This document shows positions 46,198 through 55,940 of a DNA stretch of 64,000 bases, piece after piece. Made by a program: the position numbers and the translations under genes. The stretch covers positions 744,001 through 808,000 of the forward strand of contig NZ_BMGG01000001.1 in the NCBI RefSeq assembly GCF_014640075.1, in the 5' to 3' direction. The notes under the pieces are model-generated. The model searched no databases. It worked only from the letters and a program-made list of their open reading frames with translations, and had not been told where the DNA came from. The DNA comes from Chelatococcus reniformis (GTDB taxonomy: Bacteria > Pseudomonadota > Alphaproteobacteria > Rhizobiales > Beijerinckiaceae). Each line of letters opens with the position of its first letter. Position 1 is the first letter of the stretch.

Positions 46198-47276
46198 CCG
46201 TCGGCGGCCAGCAGCGCCGCCTGGTGCTCGGCGGTCAGCGCATCGATCAGCTCGTCGAGCGCGGTGCCGGCCATGACCTCCTCGAGCTTGTAGAGCGTCA
46301 GCCCGATGCGGTGGTCGGTCACGCGCCCCTGCGGGAAGTTGTAGGTGCGGATGCGCTCGGAGCGGTCGCCGGAGCCAACCTGGGCGCGGCGGTCGGCCGC
46401 CCGCTCCGCATCCTTGCGGCCGCGCTCTGCGTCGTAGAGCCTGGCCCGAAGCAGGGCCATCGCCTTGGCACGGTTGCGGTGCTGGGAGCGCTCCTCCTGC
46501 ACTAGGACGACGATGCCGGTCGGCAGATGCGTGATGCGGATGGCCGATTCGGTCTTGTTCACGTGCTGGCCGCCGGCGCCGCCGGCGCGCATGGTGTCGA
46601 CCCTGAGGTCGCTCTCGTCGATGGCGACGTCGACGTCCTCGGCCTCGGGCAGCACCGCGACCGTGGCCGCCGAGGTGTGGATGCGGCCGGAGCCCTCGGT
46701 CGCCGGCACGCGCTGCACCCGGTGCGCCCCCGATTCGAACTTGAGGCGGGCGAACACGCCGCCGCCGCGGATCTCGGCGATGATCTCCTTGAAGCCGCCG
46801 GCCGTGCCCTCGCTGGCCGACAGCAGGTCCACGGTCCAGCCCTTGAGCGCCGCGTAGCGCGAGTACATGGCGAACAGGTCGCCGGCGAAGAGTGCGGCCT
46901 CGTCGCCACCGGTGCCGGCCCTCACCTCGAGAATGGCGCTCTTGTCGTCCGCCGCGTCACGCGGCAGCAGCATCAGCCGCACCTCGCGCGCAAGCCGCTC
47001 CTCCTCGTCGGCGGCGTCCGAGCGCTCCTCCTCCGCCAGTGCCCTGAGCTCGGCGTCGGCGGCGCCGTCCCCCGCCAGCGCGTCGAGCTCGGCGCGGTTG
47101 CGACGGGCGGCGCGGTAGCGGTGGATCGCGGCGGCAACCGGCTCGAGGTCCGCCAGCTCTCGCGAGGCGGACACGAAGGTCTGGGCGTCCGGCCCTTCGG
47201 CGAGAGTCGCGGTGAGGAGGGCGTGGCGGGCGAGGATGGCGTCCAACCGATCCTCAGGGGGCGTGAAACCGTTCAT
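46194..47276 (-). CDS. prfA: peptide chain release factor 1
   Basis: 360 residues. Recognises UAA and UAG stop codons. PxT recognition region [17 protein letters not shown] and GGQ motif [18 protein letters not shown] are intact; length is normal. Lies between ptsP and prmC, the usual order in this bacterial group. Confidence 0.96.
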   Translation of the reverse strand: MNGFTPPEDRLDAILARHALLTATLAEGPDAQTFVSASRELADLEPVAAAIHRYRAARRNRAELDALAGDGAADAELRALAEEERSDAADEEERLAREVRLMLLPRDAADDKSAILEVRAGTGGDEAALFAGDLFAMYSRYAALKGWTVDLLSASEGTAGGFKEIIAEIRGGGVFARLKFESGAHRVQRVPATEGSGRIHTSAATVAVLPEAEDVDVAIDESDLRVDTMRAGGAGGQHVNKTESAIRITHLPTGIVVLVQEERSQHRNRAKAMALLRARLYDAERGRKDAERAADRRAQVGSGDRSERIRTYNFPQGRVTDHRIGLTLYKLEEVMAGTALDELIDALTAEHQAALLAADG

Positions 47277-47309
47277 CGGACGTTGAATGGCAGGAGAAAC
47301 GCGCCGCGG

Positions 47310-49577
47310 CTAGATCGGTATGGCGTTGTCGGCCGCGAAGGTTTCGAGCCTCGCCCTCAGACTGGTGACGCTGCCCTCCTTGCGCAAGGCCTCGTCGAGG
47401 GTCTTGGTCAGGGCGCCGACGTCGAGCTCGAGAATCATCGCCTTCACCGGCCCGACCGCCGCGGGCGGCATCGACAGACCGCGGTAGCCGAGGCCGATCA
47501 GCGCCATCGCCTCCAGCGGCCGGCCGCCCATCTCGCCGCACACGGTGGCGCTGCATTCGTGCTGCCTGGCCTGGGTGACGATCATCCGCAAGGCCCGCAG
47601 GCCGGCCGGGCTGAGCGGGTCGAACCGCCCGGCAACCTGGCGATTCTCGCGATCCGCCGCGAACAGGAACTGCATCAGGTCGTTGGAGCCGATGGAGACG
47701 AAGTCCGCCTCGCGGCAGATCTCCTCGAGCTGGAAGAGCAGCGAGGGCACCTCGATCATCACGCCGAGGGCGACGGCGGAGGGCTTGGGGTAGCCATGGC
47801 GCTTGAGGTAGGCCTTCTCCTTGCCGACGATGGCCTTGGCGCGCAGAAATTCGTCCACCGTCGCCACCATGGGAAACATGATGCGCAGCTCGCGGCCGGC
47901 CGCTGCCTTCAGCAGCGCCCGCACCTGGGAGCGCAGCAGGGCCGGCCGGTCGAGGCCGATGCGGATCGCCCGCCAGCCTAGCGCCGGGTTCTCCTCGTCG
48001 GTGATCTCCATGTAAGGCAGGATCTTGTCGCCGCCGATGTCGAGCGTCCGGAATGTCACCGGCGCGCCGTTGGCCTCGGCCAGCACCTGCTCGTAGAGCG
48101 CCTGCTGCTCGCTGGTCGAGGGCAGCCGCTCGGCGACCATGAACTGCAATTCGGTGCGGAACAGCCCGACCCCCTCGGCGGCGGTCTCCGTCAGATGCGG
48201 CATGTCGACGATGAGGCCGGCGTTGATGCTCAGCGAGACGGCGACGCCGTCCCTGGTCACCGCCGGCAGGTCCCGGAGCCTGCGGTACTGCTCCTGGCGG
48301 CGCGCGCGCAGCCGCGCCTTCTCGGCGTAGGCGGCCTCGACGTTGGCCTGTGGCCGGACCTGCACGTCGCCGCTGGTGCCGTCGACGATGATCGCATCCC
48401 CGGTCTCGACGATACCGACGATGTTGGCGACCTCGCCGACGGCCGGAATGCCCAGGGCGCGGGCGACGATGGCGATGTGGCTGGTCGGACCGCCCTCCTC
48501 GAGCACCAGGCCGCGCAGGCGCGAGCGGTCGTAGTCGAGCAGCGCCGCCGGTCCCATGGAGCGGGCGACGAGGATGGCGTTGTCGGGCAGCGCGCCCTTG
48601 TGGCCGCCGAAGGAAGTTCCGGCCAGGCTGTGCAGCAGTCGGTTGGCGATCTCGTCCAGATCGTGCAGGCGGTCGCGCAGGTAGGGGTCGGTCTGGCGCA
48701 GCATGCGCGCGCGCGTGTCAGACTGCACGCGCTCGACCGCGCCTTCGGCAGTCAAGCCGCTGATCACCGCCTCGCGGATGCGGCGGAGCCAACCCTGGTC
48801 GTTGGCGAACATGCGAACGGTCTCGAGCACGTCCCGGTGCTCGCCGTGGTGGGCGACGTCGCCGCGCTCCAGCAGCCGGTCGATCGACGCGCGGAGCGCC
48901 TGCACCGCCCGGTCGAGGCGCACCAGCTCCTGATTGACGTCCTCGGCAATCATCCGCTGGACGATGATGCGCGGCTCGTGCAACACCACGTAGCCGAGCC
49001 CGATGCCGTCCGCCAGGCTGACGCCCTTGAGCGCCAGCGGGCGCCGCACGGCGATGTCCTGTCCCGGCGGGGCGAGAGCCTGCACGTCCCCCGACGCGAC
49101 CATCTCGGCCATGACCATCGTCGTGGTCTGCAGCGCCTCGATTTCCTCCTCGGTATACACGCGGTAGGCGCGGTTCTGCACCACCAGCACGCCGAGGGTG
49201 TTGCCGGCCCGCAGCACCGGCACGCCGAGGAAGGAGTGATAGATCTCCTCGCCCGTCTCCGGCTTGTAGGAGAAGGCCGGATGGCTCTGGGCGTCGGAGA
49301 GGGCGAGCGGCTCGGCGCTGGAGGCGATCAGGCCGACGAGACCCTCGTCGGTGGAGATGACGGTGCGATGGACCGCTTCGGGCTTCAGACCTTCCGTCGC
49401 GTAGAGCTCGAGGTTGTTGTCGGCGCGCAGCACATAGACCGAGCACACCTCGGCCACCATGTTGCCGGCGATCAGGACGACGATCCTGTCGAGCTTCTCC
49501 TGCGCGCTGACCGGCTCCGCCATAACCTCCCGGAGGCGGCGCAGGAGCACGCGGGGGCCACCAAGAGCACCACGCAT
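47310..49577 (-). CDS. ptsP: PTS-Ntr enzyme I (phosphoenolpyruvate-protein phosphotransferase)
   Basis: 755 residues from ATG 49577 (RGALGGPRVLLRRLREVMAE is the conserved start). N-terminal GAF domain (about 20-165) marks EI-Ntr; then the phosphohistidine domain with GGPTSHIAIVARALGIPAV and the C-terminal PEP-binding barrel (LFRTELQFM; DLMQFLFAADRENR). First protein of the nitrogen PTS relay, which senses nitrogen and potassium status. Precedes prfA by 33 bases. The aspartokinase gene that often stands upstream is absent here; an alcohol dehydrogenase is there instead. Confidence 0.95.
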   Translation of the reverse strand: MRGALGGPRVLLRRLREVMAEPVSAQEKLDRIVVLIAGNMVAEVCSVYVLRADNNLELYATEGLKPEAVHRTVISTDEGLVGLIASSAEPLALSDAQSHPAFSYKPETGEEIYHSFLGVPVLRAGNTLGVLVVQNRAYRVYTEEEIEALQTTTMVMAEMVASGDVQALAPPGQDIAVRRPLALKGVSLADGIGLGYVVLHEPRIIVQRMIAEDVNQELVRLDRAVQALRASIDRLLERGDVAHHGEHRDVLETVRMFANDQGWLRRIREAVISGLTAEGAVERVQSDTRARMLRQTDPYLRDRLHDLDEIANRLLHSLAGTSFGGHKGALPDNAILVARSMGPAALLDYDRSRLRGLVLEEGGPTSHIAIVARALGIPAVGEVANIVGIVETGDAIIVDGTSGDVQVRPQANVEAAYAEKARLRARRQEQYRRLRDLPAVTRDGVAVSLSINAGLIVDMPHLTETAAEGVGLFRTELQFMVAERLPSTSEQQALYEQVLAEANGAPVTFRTLDIGGDKILPYMEITDEENPALGWRAIRIGLDRPALLRSQVRALLKAAAGRELRIMFPMVATVDEFLRAKAIVGKEKAYLKRHGYPKPSAVALGVMIEVPSLLFQLEEICREADFVSIGSNDLMQFLFAADRENRQVAGRFDPLSPAGLRALRMIVTQARQHECSATVCGEMGGRPLEAMALIGLGYRGLSMPPAAVGPVKAMILELDVGALTKTLDEALRKEGSVTSLRARLETFAADNAIPI

Positions 49578-49742
49578 GAGCCGGATGTCCAATAGACGGT
49601 GGCCTTGAGGGGCAACCGAAACGTCGGGGAAGGCGGCGAAGCAGCCGCCTGTTGCTTGCCTCGTTCTATACGGGATGGCCGCTCGCGACCGCAAGTCGAC
49701 CGAGGTTGGCGGCCCCCACGGGAGCCGATCCAGTCCGCTAAC

Positions 49743-50900
49743 TCACCATGCGGCCTGATAAATCGCAAGCGCGTCGGCCTCGGTCAACGCGCGTGGGTTG
49801 TTGACCAGGAGCCGTGTCTGCTTCATCGCGTCGGCCGCGAGTCGCGCCAGGTCGTGCTCCGGGATGTTCACCTCCCGCAGTCGCGTCTGCAGGCCGATCT
49901 CGGCCGAGAGGTGCGCCAGCGCGTCGGCGAAGGCGTGGCCGCGCTTGCCGACAGCCACCTCCGCCAGGAACGGGAAGGCGTGCGGCGCCAGCGCCGCGTA
50001 GTCCTTGTTGCAGACCTCGCAGTTGAAGCGCAGCACGTGCGGCAGCACCAGCGCGTTGGAGAGGCCGTGCGGCACGTGATAGTGGCCGCCGATGGGATAG
50101 GCGAGCGCGTGCACCGCCGCCACCGGCGAGTTGGCGAAGGCCTGGCCCGCCAGCATGGCGCCGAGCAGCATCTGGCCGCGCGCCTCCAGGTGCGAGCCCT
50201 CGCGCACCGCCGAGCGGATGCCGTCGCTGAGCAGGCGCAGGGCCTCCTTGGCGAGCAGCTTGGACAGCGGATTGTTGTTGGCGCTGGCGGAGGTGTAGGA
50301 TTCGATCGCGTGCACCATGGCGTCGATGCCGGTGGCGGCGGTCACGTGGTGCGGCAAGCCGTAGGTCAGCTCCGGATCGAGCAGCGCCACGTCGGGCAGC
50401 AGCACCGGCGACACCACGCCCTTCTTCTCCGCTTCGCCCGTGGTGACGATCGAGATCGGCGTCACCTCCGAGCCGGTGCCGGCCGTGGTCGGCACCAGCA
50501 CCAGCGGCAGGCGGGCGCCCTTGACGTTGCCGACGCCGTAGATGTCGGCGAGCGCTTCCTCGCCGCACGCCAGCAACGCCACCAGCTTGGCCGTGTCCAT
50601 CGAGGAGCCGCCGCCGTAGCCGATGACGCCGGTGGCGCCGAAGGTGCGGGCCGCGGCCACCGCCTCGAGCACGATCGATTCGGGCGGGTCGGCGACCACG
50701 CGGTCGTAGACCGTGAAGGCGACGCCGGCGGCCTTGAGGGCGTCGACGGCCGGCTCGAGCAAATGGGCGCCAATGATGCCGGGATCGGTGACGACGATGA
50801 CGCGCTGGCCAAGCTGCGCCTTGGCGATATCGCCGATCTGCCCGATCGTGCCGGGGCCGAAGACGATCGACTTGGCGGTGTTGAAGGTGAAGGGGTGCAT
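49743..50900 (-). CDS. iron-containing alcohol dehydrogenase
   Basis: 385 residues of the group III (Fe-ADH) family. NAD site GYGGGSSMDTAKLVALLA; metal ligands expected in GIDAMVHAIESY (Asp, His) and AVHALAYPIGGHYHVPHG (two His). Reduces aldehydes or oxidises alcohols; lactaldehyde, butanol and maleylacetate enzymes share this fold and cannot be separated by eye. Single gene upstream of ptsP in the same direction. Confidence 0.9.
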   Translation of the reverse strand: MHPFTFNTAKSIVFGPGTIGQIGDIAKAQLGQRVIVVTDPGIIGAHLLEPAVDALKAAGVAFTVYDRVVADPPESIVLEAVAAARTFGATGVIGYGGGSSMDTAKLVALLACGEEALADIYGVGNVKGARLPLVLVPTTAGTGSEVTPISIVTTGEAEKKGVVSPVLLPDVALLDPELTYGLPHHVTAATGIDAMVHAIESYTSASANNNPLSKLLAKEALRLLSDGIRSAVREGSHLEARGQMLLGAMLAGQAFANSPVAAVHALAYPIGGHYHVPHGLSNALVLPHVLRFNCEVCNKDYAALAPHAFPFLAEVAVGKRGHAFADALAHLSAEIGLQTRLREVNIPEHDLARLAADAMKQTRLLVNNPRALTEADALAIYQAAW

Positions 50901-50989
50901 CGCTCGTTCCTCGCCGCTGCGCCGGGCGCTGCGCCAGTTTTGCTATGCGGGGTGGCCCGAGCGCAAGCCGCCGTCGCCCGTCCCCCCGA

Positions 50990-51874
50990 TCAACCCTCGC
51001 CTGGCGGCAGCTTGATCTCGCGTGTGCCGAGCGCATCGGCCAGCCGCACCTTGGCGGAGCCCGGCCGCAGCGGCCGCTGCTGGCTGTCGTGCGGCGCCCA
51101 GCCCGACAGCCAGATCATGTCGAAGGTGGCGGAGATGCGGCCGTCGGGCGCAGCGAAGCGATCGTGATAGATCGCCGCCATGCGCATCAGGGTGGCCCGG
51201 CGCAGCGGCTGCCGCCGGCGGTCGAGCAGCGTGCTGGTGGCGCCCATGCCCCTGAGATCGGCCAGCAGCGCCAGCGCGTGGGGATAGCGGACCGTGACCG
51301 TCTCGGTGTCCGCCACCGGCAGCGCGAAACCGGCGCGCTGGAGGAGGCCGCCCATGTCGCGCACGTCGGCGAACGGCGCGACGCGGGGACTGACGCCGCC
51401 CTCCGCCTCCGCCTCCGCGGCGGTGAACGCCTGCCGCAGCTCGCCCAGCGTGCCGCCGCCGAGCAGGCAGCCGATGAACAGGCCGTCGGGCTTGAGCGCG
51501 CGGCGAATCTGCACCAGCGCACCGGGCAGGTCGTTGACCCCCTGCAGCGCCAGCACCGAGGCGACGAGGTCGAAGGCCTGGGCGGCGAAGGGCAGCGCCT
51601 CCTCGTCGGCGACCACGTCGCCGCCGAGGCCGGGGCCCGGGGCCGCCCGCACGATGCGCAGGCCGCCCGCCTGCGCCAGGGTCTCGCTGACATGCCCGGT
51701 GACGCTGCCCAGGTCGAGAGCCGTCGCAAAGCTACGCTTGACCGTGGACAGGCGAAACGCCAGGTCCTCGGCCGCGCGGTGGGCCAGGAAATCGACGAAG
51801 CCGCCGCCCGCGTGAGCGCGCTGGAGGCGACGGCGGGCGAGCGGGCGATCGAAGACGAGAGGCGGTGCGGCCAT
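50990..51874 (-). CDS. SAM-dependent methyltransferase, BioC/NDUFAF5-like
   Basis: 294 residues from ATG 51874 (APPLVFDRPLARRRLQRA is the conserved start; the longer frame begins at 51961). Class I methyltransferase core around ALDLGSVTGHV, VVADEEALPFAAQAFDLVAS and PDGLFIGCLLGG. The Arg-rich start and C-terminal TFDMIWLSGWAPHDSQQRPL match the alphaproteobacterial relatives of NDUFAF5, which hydroxylates or methylates a complex I subunit. Divergent from comF, its usual neighbour. Confidence 0.82.
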   Translation of the reverse strand: MAAPPLVFDRPLARRRLQRAHAGGGFVDFLAHRAAEDLAFRLSTVKRSFATALDLGSVTGHVSETLAQAGGLRIVRAAPGPGLGGDVVADEEALPFAAQAFDLVASVLALQGVNDLPGALVQIRRALKPDGLFIGCLLGGGTLGELRQAFTAAEAEAEGGVSPRVAPFADVRDMGGLLQRAGFALPVADTETVTVRYPHALALLADLRGMGATSTLLDRRRQPLRRATLMRMAAIYHDRFAAPDGRISATFDMIWLSGWAPHDSQQRPLRPGSAKVRLADALGTREIKLPPGEG

Positions 51875-52069
51875 GGGCTTCAGGGGGCCGCGGGGGGCCC
51901 CGGCAAGGGGGAGCGCCGACACGCCGAGCGACGCGGAGCGGCAGCTCCGATCCTCGATCAAGCCTACGCCGACTGCGTAGAGGACGCAGTCCGGTTTTCC
52001 TGTAAGTTAGGCCATCGGCGATGGCGGGTTCAATGAGGCTCGAACGCGCAGCACGGGGGACACGGCCGC

Positions 52070-52867
52070 ATGCCGGTCGATGAGGCGCCCAGGTCGCGCC
52101 CCGCGGCTCGGGCAGCGCTGGCGCGCGCGGCGGCCGTCCTCATCGGTACCGGCCGCGGCGCGCTCGATCTCGTCTATCCGCCAGCCTGCGTGCATTGCCG
52201 CGGCGCCACGGCGGAGCCGCATGCGCTATGCGCCGCGTGCTGGGGCGGCCTCGCCTTCATCGAGCGGCCCTATTGCGAGCGCCTTGGCACGCCTTTCGCG
52301 GTCGACTACGGGGGGCCGCTGCTATCGCCGGCGGCGATCGCCGACCCGCCGGTATTCGCGCGCGCCCGCGCCGCGGCACGCTACGACGGCATCGCCCGCG
52401 ACCTGCTGCACGAGCTCAAGTACAACGACCGGCCCGAGCTCGCCCGCCTGCTCGGCCGCTTGATGGCCAGCGCCGGGCGCGAGCTCGTCGCCGACGCCGA
52501 CCTCATCGTCCCCGTGCCGCTTCACCGATTGCGCCTGTGGTCGCGTCGCTTCAATCAGGCCGCCTTGCTCGCCGCCGTGGTCAGCCGTCTCACCGGGGTG
52601 GCGAGCGATCCTGCGGTGCTGGTGCGGCGCAAGCGCACGCGCGCCCAGGTGGGCCTCACCCGTGCTGAGCGCGGCGCCAACCTGCAGGGCGCCTTCGGCG
52701 TGCCGGATGAGGCCAGGCCGCGGCTCGAAGGTCGACGCGCCATCCTGCTCGACGACGTGCTGACGACCGGCGCGACCGTCAACGCCGCCGCTCGGGCCCT
52801 GCTGCGCGGCGGTGCCGTAGCGGTGGACGTGCTGACCTTCGCCCGCGTGGTCCGCGACGGCGTGTGA
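52070..52867 (+). CDS. ComF-family phosphoribosyltransferase-like protein
   Basis: 265 residues. N-terminal zinc ribbon (PPACVHCRG and LCAACW, about 37-62) and a C-terminal phosphoribosyltransferase-like domain with PRPP motif AILLDDVLTTGAT. ComF proteins are needed for DNA uptake in competent bacteria; in this order the gene is general and its job is unclear. Followed after 107 bases by grxC in the same direction. Confidence 0.9.
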   Translation: MPVDEAPRSRPAARAALARAAAVLIGTGRGALDLVYPPACVHCRGATAEPHALCAACWGGLAFIERPYCERLGTPFAVDYGGPLLSPAAIADPPVFARARAAARYDGIARDLLHELKYNDRPELARLLGRLMASAGRELVADADLIVPVPLHRLRLWSRRFNQAALLAAVVSRLTGVASDPAVLVRRKRTRAQVGLTRAERGANLQGAFGVPDEARPRLEGRRAILLDDVLTTGATVNAAARALLRGGAVAVDVLTFARVVRDGV

Positions 52868-52974
52868 ACCGGCGCATGCGTGCCGGCGCGGAGCGCCTTC
52901 GCGGCGCAGATCAAAGATAGCGGCGCGGCCAAGCCGGCCTATATGATGATGAGCGACTGCAAAGGAGACACGCG

Positions 52975-53250
52975 TTGGCGCCCGTCACCATCTATACCAA
53001 GTCCTGGTGCCCCTATTGCTCGGCTGCCAAGGAGCTGCTGGGCCGCAAGGGGGTCGCCTTCGACGAGATCGAGATCACCGGCAAGCCCGACGAGCGCGCG
53101 GTCATGATCCAGCGATCCAACGGCGCCAGCACCGTTCCGCAGATCTTCATCGGCGACCGCCATGTGGGCGGCTGCGACGATCTCTACGCCCTCGACGGCC
53201 GCGGCGAGCTCGACCCGCTGCTCGCCGGTGGGGCGAATGTGGCCGGCTGA
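52975..53250 (+). CDS. grxC: glutaredoxin 3
   Basis: 91 residues from TTG 52975, fixed by AAAGGAG seven bases upstream. Redox site C12-P-Y-C15 (KSWCPYCSAAKELL), TVPQIFIGDRHVGG glutathione loop. Reduces disulfides with glutathione. The end of the gene overlaps possible starts of the next one. Confidence 0.95.
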   Translation: MAPVTIYTKSWCPYCSAAKELLGRKGVAFDEIEITGKPDERAVMIQRSNGASTVPQIFIGDRHVGGCDDLYALDGRGELDPLLAGGANVAG

Positions 53251-53260
53251 GGACGGGCCG

Positions 53261-54121
53261 GTGTCCCCCGCTCCTGTCGTCGCCGCCTGTGTGCAGATGC
53301 GCTCGGGCCGCGACCCCGCAGTCAATCGCGATGATGCGGTGGCGCTGATCCGCCAGGCGGCCGATGCCGGCGCGACCTATGTGCAGACGCCCGAGATGAC
53401 CGGGCTGGTGGAGCGCTCGCGCCGCAGCCTGATGGAGAACATCCGCAGCGAGGCCGACGATCCGCTGATCGCCGCGGTCCGCGACGTCGCGCGCGCCCGT
53501 GGCCTCATGGTCCACATCGGCTCGCTGGCGCTGAAGGACGGCGACAAGGTGGCCAATCGCGCATTCGTCGTCGACGCCGCCGGCGATATCGTCGCCACCT
53601 ACACCAAGATCCACCTATTCGACGTCGACCTGCCCGGCGGCGAGAGCTGGCGCGAATCGGCGACCTACGTCGGGGGTGCCGAAGCCCCGGTCGTGGCGTC
53701 GCCGATCGGCGCCCTCGGCGTCACCATCTGCTACGACCTGCGCTTTCCCTATCTTTACCGGGCGCTCGCCGCCGCCGGCGCCGCCGTCCTCACCGCGCCG
53801 GCCTGCTTCACGCGGCAGACCGGGGAGGCGCACTGGCACGTGCTGCAACGGGCACGCGCCATCGAGAACGGCGCCTTCATCCTGTCCGCGGCGCAGGGCG
53901 GGCTGCACGCGGACGGGCGCGAGACCTATGGCCACTCGCTGATCGTCGACCCGTGGGGTCGCGTGCTGGCCGAAGGCGGCACCGAGCCCGGGGTGATCCT
54001 GGCCGAAATCGACCCGGCCGCGGTCGCCGAGGCGCGCCAGCGCATCCCTTCGCTCCAGCACACGCGGCCGGTGAAGGTTCGGCACGCAGGCACGGTGATG
54101 TCCGAAGTGGCCGAGGCGTGA
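53261..54121 (+). CDS. carbon-nitrogen hydrolase, Nit2/omega-amidase-like
   Basis: 287 residues from GTG 53261 (GAGGAC upstream); ATG 53237, inside grxC, is possible. Catalytic triad E45 (TPEMTG), K116 (YTKIHLFDVD), C157 (ICYDLRFPYLYRAL). Nit-type proteins deaminate damaged glutathione or alpha-keto amides; genomic linkage with glutaredoxin fits deaminated glutathione repair. Repeat family A follows the stop. Confidence 0.9.
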   Translation: MSPAPVVAACVQMRSGRDPAVNRDDAVALIRQAADAGATYVQTPEMTGLVERSRRSLMENIRSEADDPLIAAVRDVARARGLMVHIGSLALKDGDKVANRAFVVDAAGDIVATYTKIHLFDVDLPGGESWRESATYVGGAEAPVVASPIGALGVTICYDLRFPYLYRALAAAGAAVLTAPACFTRQTGEAHWHVLQRARAIENGAFILSAAQGGLHADGRETYGHSLIVDPWGRVLAEGGTEPGVILAEIDPAAVAEARQRIPSLQHTRPVKVRHAGTVMSEVAEA

Positions 54122-54167
54122 GGCACCCGCGTCGCCGATCGGACTTTTTGCGTGCGACGCTTCTGGT

Positions 54168-54272
54168 CTAGTGCGTTTCGAGCGAAGTGGACGCCGGTTC
54201 GCGGGAAGAAAATGCGATGAAATCAAACAGATAGAGAACTTCGGCGATTCGAAGAAACGCGGAAATGCTCTA
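54168..54272. repeat. dispersed palindromic element, family A copy 3
   Basis: Same orientation as copy 1. The core GAGCGAAGTGGACGCCGGTT is identical, but the long stem has decayed (TAGAGAACTTC against GAAATGCTCTA, two mismatches). Its last bases CTA read as TAG on the minus strand and are the stop codon of the PP2C-like gene. Confidence 0.85.
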
Positions 54273-55130
54273 TCGGCCCAATACTCTGAGCAGCATGCCG
54301 CTGGCGTCGTCGTGCTCCTTGACGCGCGGCGCCCGCGTGCCGGCTGAATCCTCCGTCTCCACCTGCCGCAGTTCCGCCAGCAGGGCCGCTAAGCCTCTGG
54401 CGCGGGCCGCCTGAACCAGGCCGGAGGCATCGTAGAGGCGGAAGGCATCGACCAGTCGCCACAGGCCGTCCGACGCCAGCAGCACCGTCGCCTCCCCCGC
54501 CAACGGCACGCGCTCGACGGCGATGCCGCTCGCCGCCGCCGGCTCGATGCCCAGCATCCAGTAGCCGCCGGGCTGGTTCAGCCGGGAGCGGGCTCCCCTC
54601 AGTTCGTCGATGACGGCGGCGATGCGCGCCTTGTCGTCGCTCTGCCGGGCGAGTTTCGCGCGGTCGCGCTCGTCGATCAGCGCTTCCCACGAGCCCGGTG
54701 CGCGGATGCCGACGACGCGCGCCACGCCGCCGACGACGACCACCGCCGTGCAGTCGCCCTGATAGGCGAACTCGATGGCGCCGGGCACCGGCCGCATCCA
54801 GGTGATCGTGGCAGACGGCAGGGCGTAGGCGGGCAGCGCCGCGAGGTTGGGCACGGCGGCGGCGTAGGCGGCCCGAATCTCGGCGATGACGGCGGCGAAA
54901 TAGTCCTGCACCAGCATCGCGCCCGGATCGCGCCTAACGAGCAGGGCACAGGCGGTCTGCGCCAGCCACGCCGCGTCGCTGCCCGGCCCGCCGAGCACGT
55001 GCTCCCGCTCTGCGACGCCGGTCGCCCCGTCGATGACCCAGGCGGCCGGCGTGCCCGCCGTCCGGTGGCCGATGCGGTCCTCGTTGATCACGGCGCCGGG
55101 CGCGTTGACGGCGTCCATAACTTCGATCAT
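54270..55130 (-). CDS. PP2C-family protein phosphatase-like protein
   Basis: 286 residues from ATG 55130 (AAAGGA six bases before). PP2C metal motifs are present: NEDRIG near the N terminus, WVIDGATGVAE (the DGxxG site), LLASDGLWRLVD and DDASGMLLRV. These place it among metal-dependent serine/threonine phosphatases, in a compact bacterial form without sensor domains. Target unknown. It interrupts the Nit hydrolase-DUF1178 neighbourhood on the opposite strand and borders repeat family A, which supplies its stop codon. Confidence 0.82.
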   Translation of the reverse strand: MIEVMDAVNAPGAVINEDRIGHRTAGTPAAWVIDGATGVAEREHVLGGPGSDAAWLAQTACALLVRRDPGAMLVQDYFAAVIAEIRAAYAAAVPNLAALPAYALPSATITWMRPVPGAIEFAYQGDCTAVVVVGGVARVVGIRAPGSWEALIDERDRAKLARQSDDKARIAAVIDELRGARSRLNQPGGYWMLGIEPAAASGIAVERVPLAGEATVLLASDGLWRLVDAFRLYDASGLVQAARARGLAALLAELRQVETEDSAGTRAPRVKEHDDASGMLLRVLGR

Positions 55131-55343
55131 GTCGATCCTTTCGCGCCTGGTGCGGGAGCCCGTCTCGGAATTGCACCGCCGGCACGCCCCGGCCGTCGCG
55201 GCATCGTTTTCGAGGGCGGACGTGAATCGAGCCCGATCCGGCCACATATATTCGACAGGGCGACGATGGAGATGTCCGGCAGGAGGCGGCCTCCTGCATA
55301 CGGATGGAATGAGACCCTGCGACGACGAGGAGATCGTCCCGAT

Positions 55344-55805
55344 ATGATTCGCTATTCGCTGGTGTGCGAGGCAGAGCATAGTTTCGAGAGCTGGTTTCGC
55401 GACAGCGAGGCGTTCTCGGCGCAGGTCGAAGCCGGGCTGGTGAGCTGCCCTGCCTGCGGCTCGGCCAAGGTGAGCAAGTCCATCATGGCCCCGGCGCTCG
55501 CGCGCGGTAACCCAGCTCCGGAGGCGTCCGCAGCGCAAACGCCCGCCACGGGCGCGGCGCCGGTGGCGCTGATGAGCGACAAGGAGCGCGAGCTCCGCGC
55601 CATGATGCGGGCCGTCCGCCACTACGTGGAGTCGCATTCCGACGACGTGGGCAGCCGCTTCCCCAACGAGGCGCGGGCCATGCACGCGGGCGAGATCGAG
55701 AAGCGGGCCATCCGCGGCGAAGCGCCGCTGCACGAGATCGCGGCGCTGATCGACGAAGGCATCGAGGTGCTGCCGGTGCCGATCCTGCCGGAGGACCGCA
55801 ACTAG
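55344..55805 (+). CDS. DUF1178 family protein
   Basis: 153 residues. Conserved start MIRYSLVCEAEHSFESWFRD and a zinc-ribbon-like CPACGS make two metal-binding halves; C-terminal half LMSDKERELRAMMRAVRHYV and EAPLHEIAALIDEGIEVLPV is the DUF1178 signature. Function unknown; regularly linked with grxC and Nit genes in this order. GAGGAGA upstream of ATG 55344. Confidence 0.92.
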   Translation: MIRYSLVCEAEHSFESWFRDSEAFSAQVEAGLVSCPACGSAKVSKSIMAPALARGNPAPEASAAQTPATGAAPVALMSDKERELRAMMRAVRHYVESHSDDVGSRFPNEARAMHAGEIEKRAIRGEAPLHEIAALIDEGIEVLPVPILPEDRN

Positions 55806-55827
55806 CCCGCCGCTTTGGCCTGGCGCG

Positions 55828-55906
55828 GATGGATGGTCGGGTCAAGCGCGATCATCCATCGTCGTGAGAACCGGAACGACACATGGCCAGGCTGAGCCCG
55901 GCCATG
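55828..55906. repeat. double palindrome, family C copy 3
   Basis: GATGGAT (55828-55834) / ATCCATC (55854-55860) enclose the family C core GGTCGGGTCAAG; a second hairpin CATGGCC (55882-55888) / GGCCATG (55900-55906) follows. Lies between two convergent genes and may terminate both. Confidence 0.6.
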
Positions 55907-55940
55907 GTCGTCGAGAGGGCCGTCGGGCGACCGGGGCGCG

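Noticed and set aside
46527-49595. Two long rightward frames over prfA and ptsP
   Set aside because: Shadows of two clearly recognised core genes.
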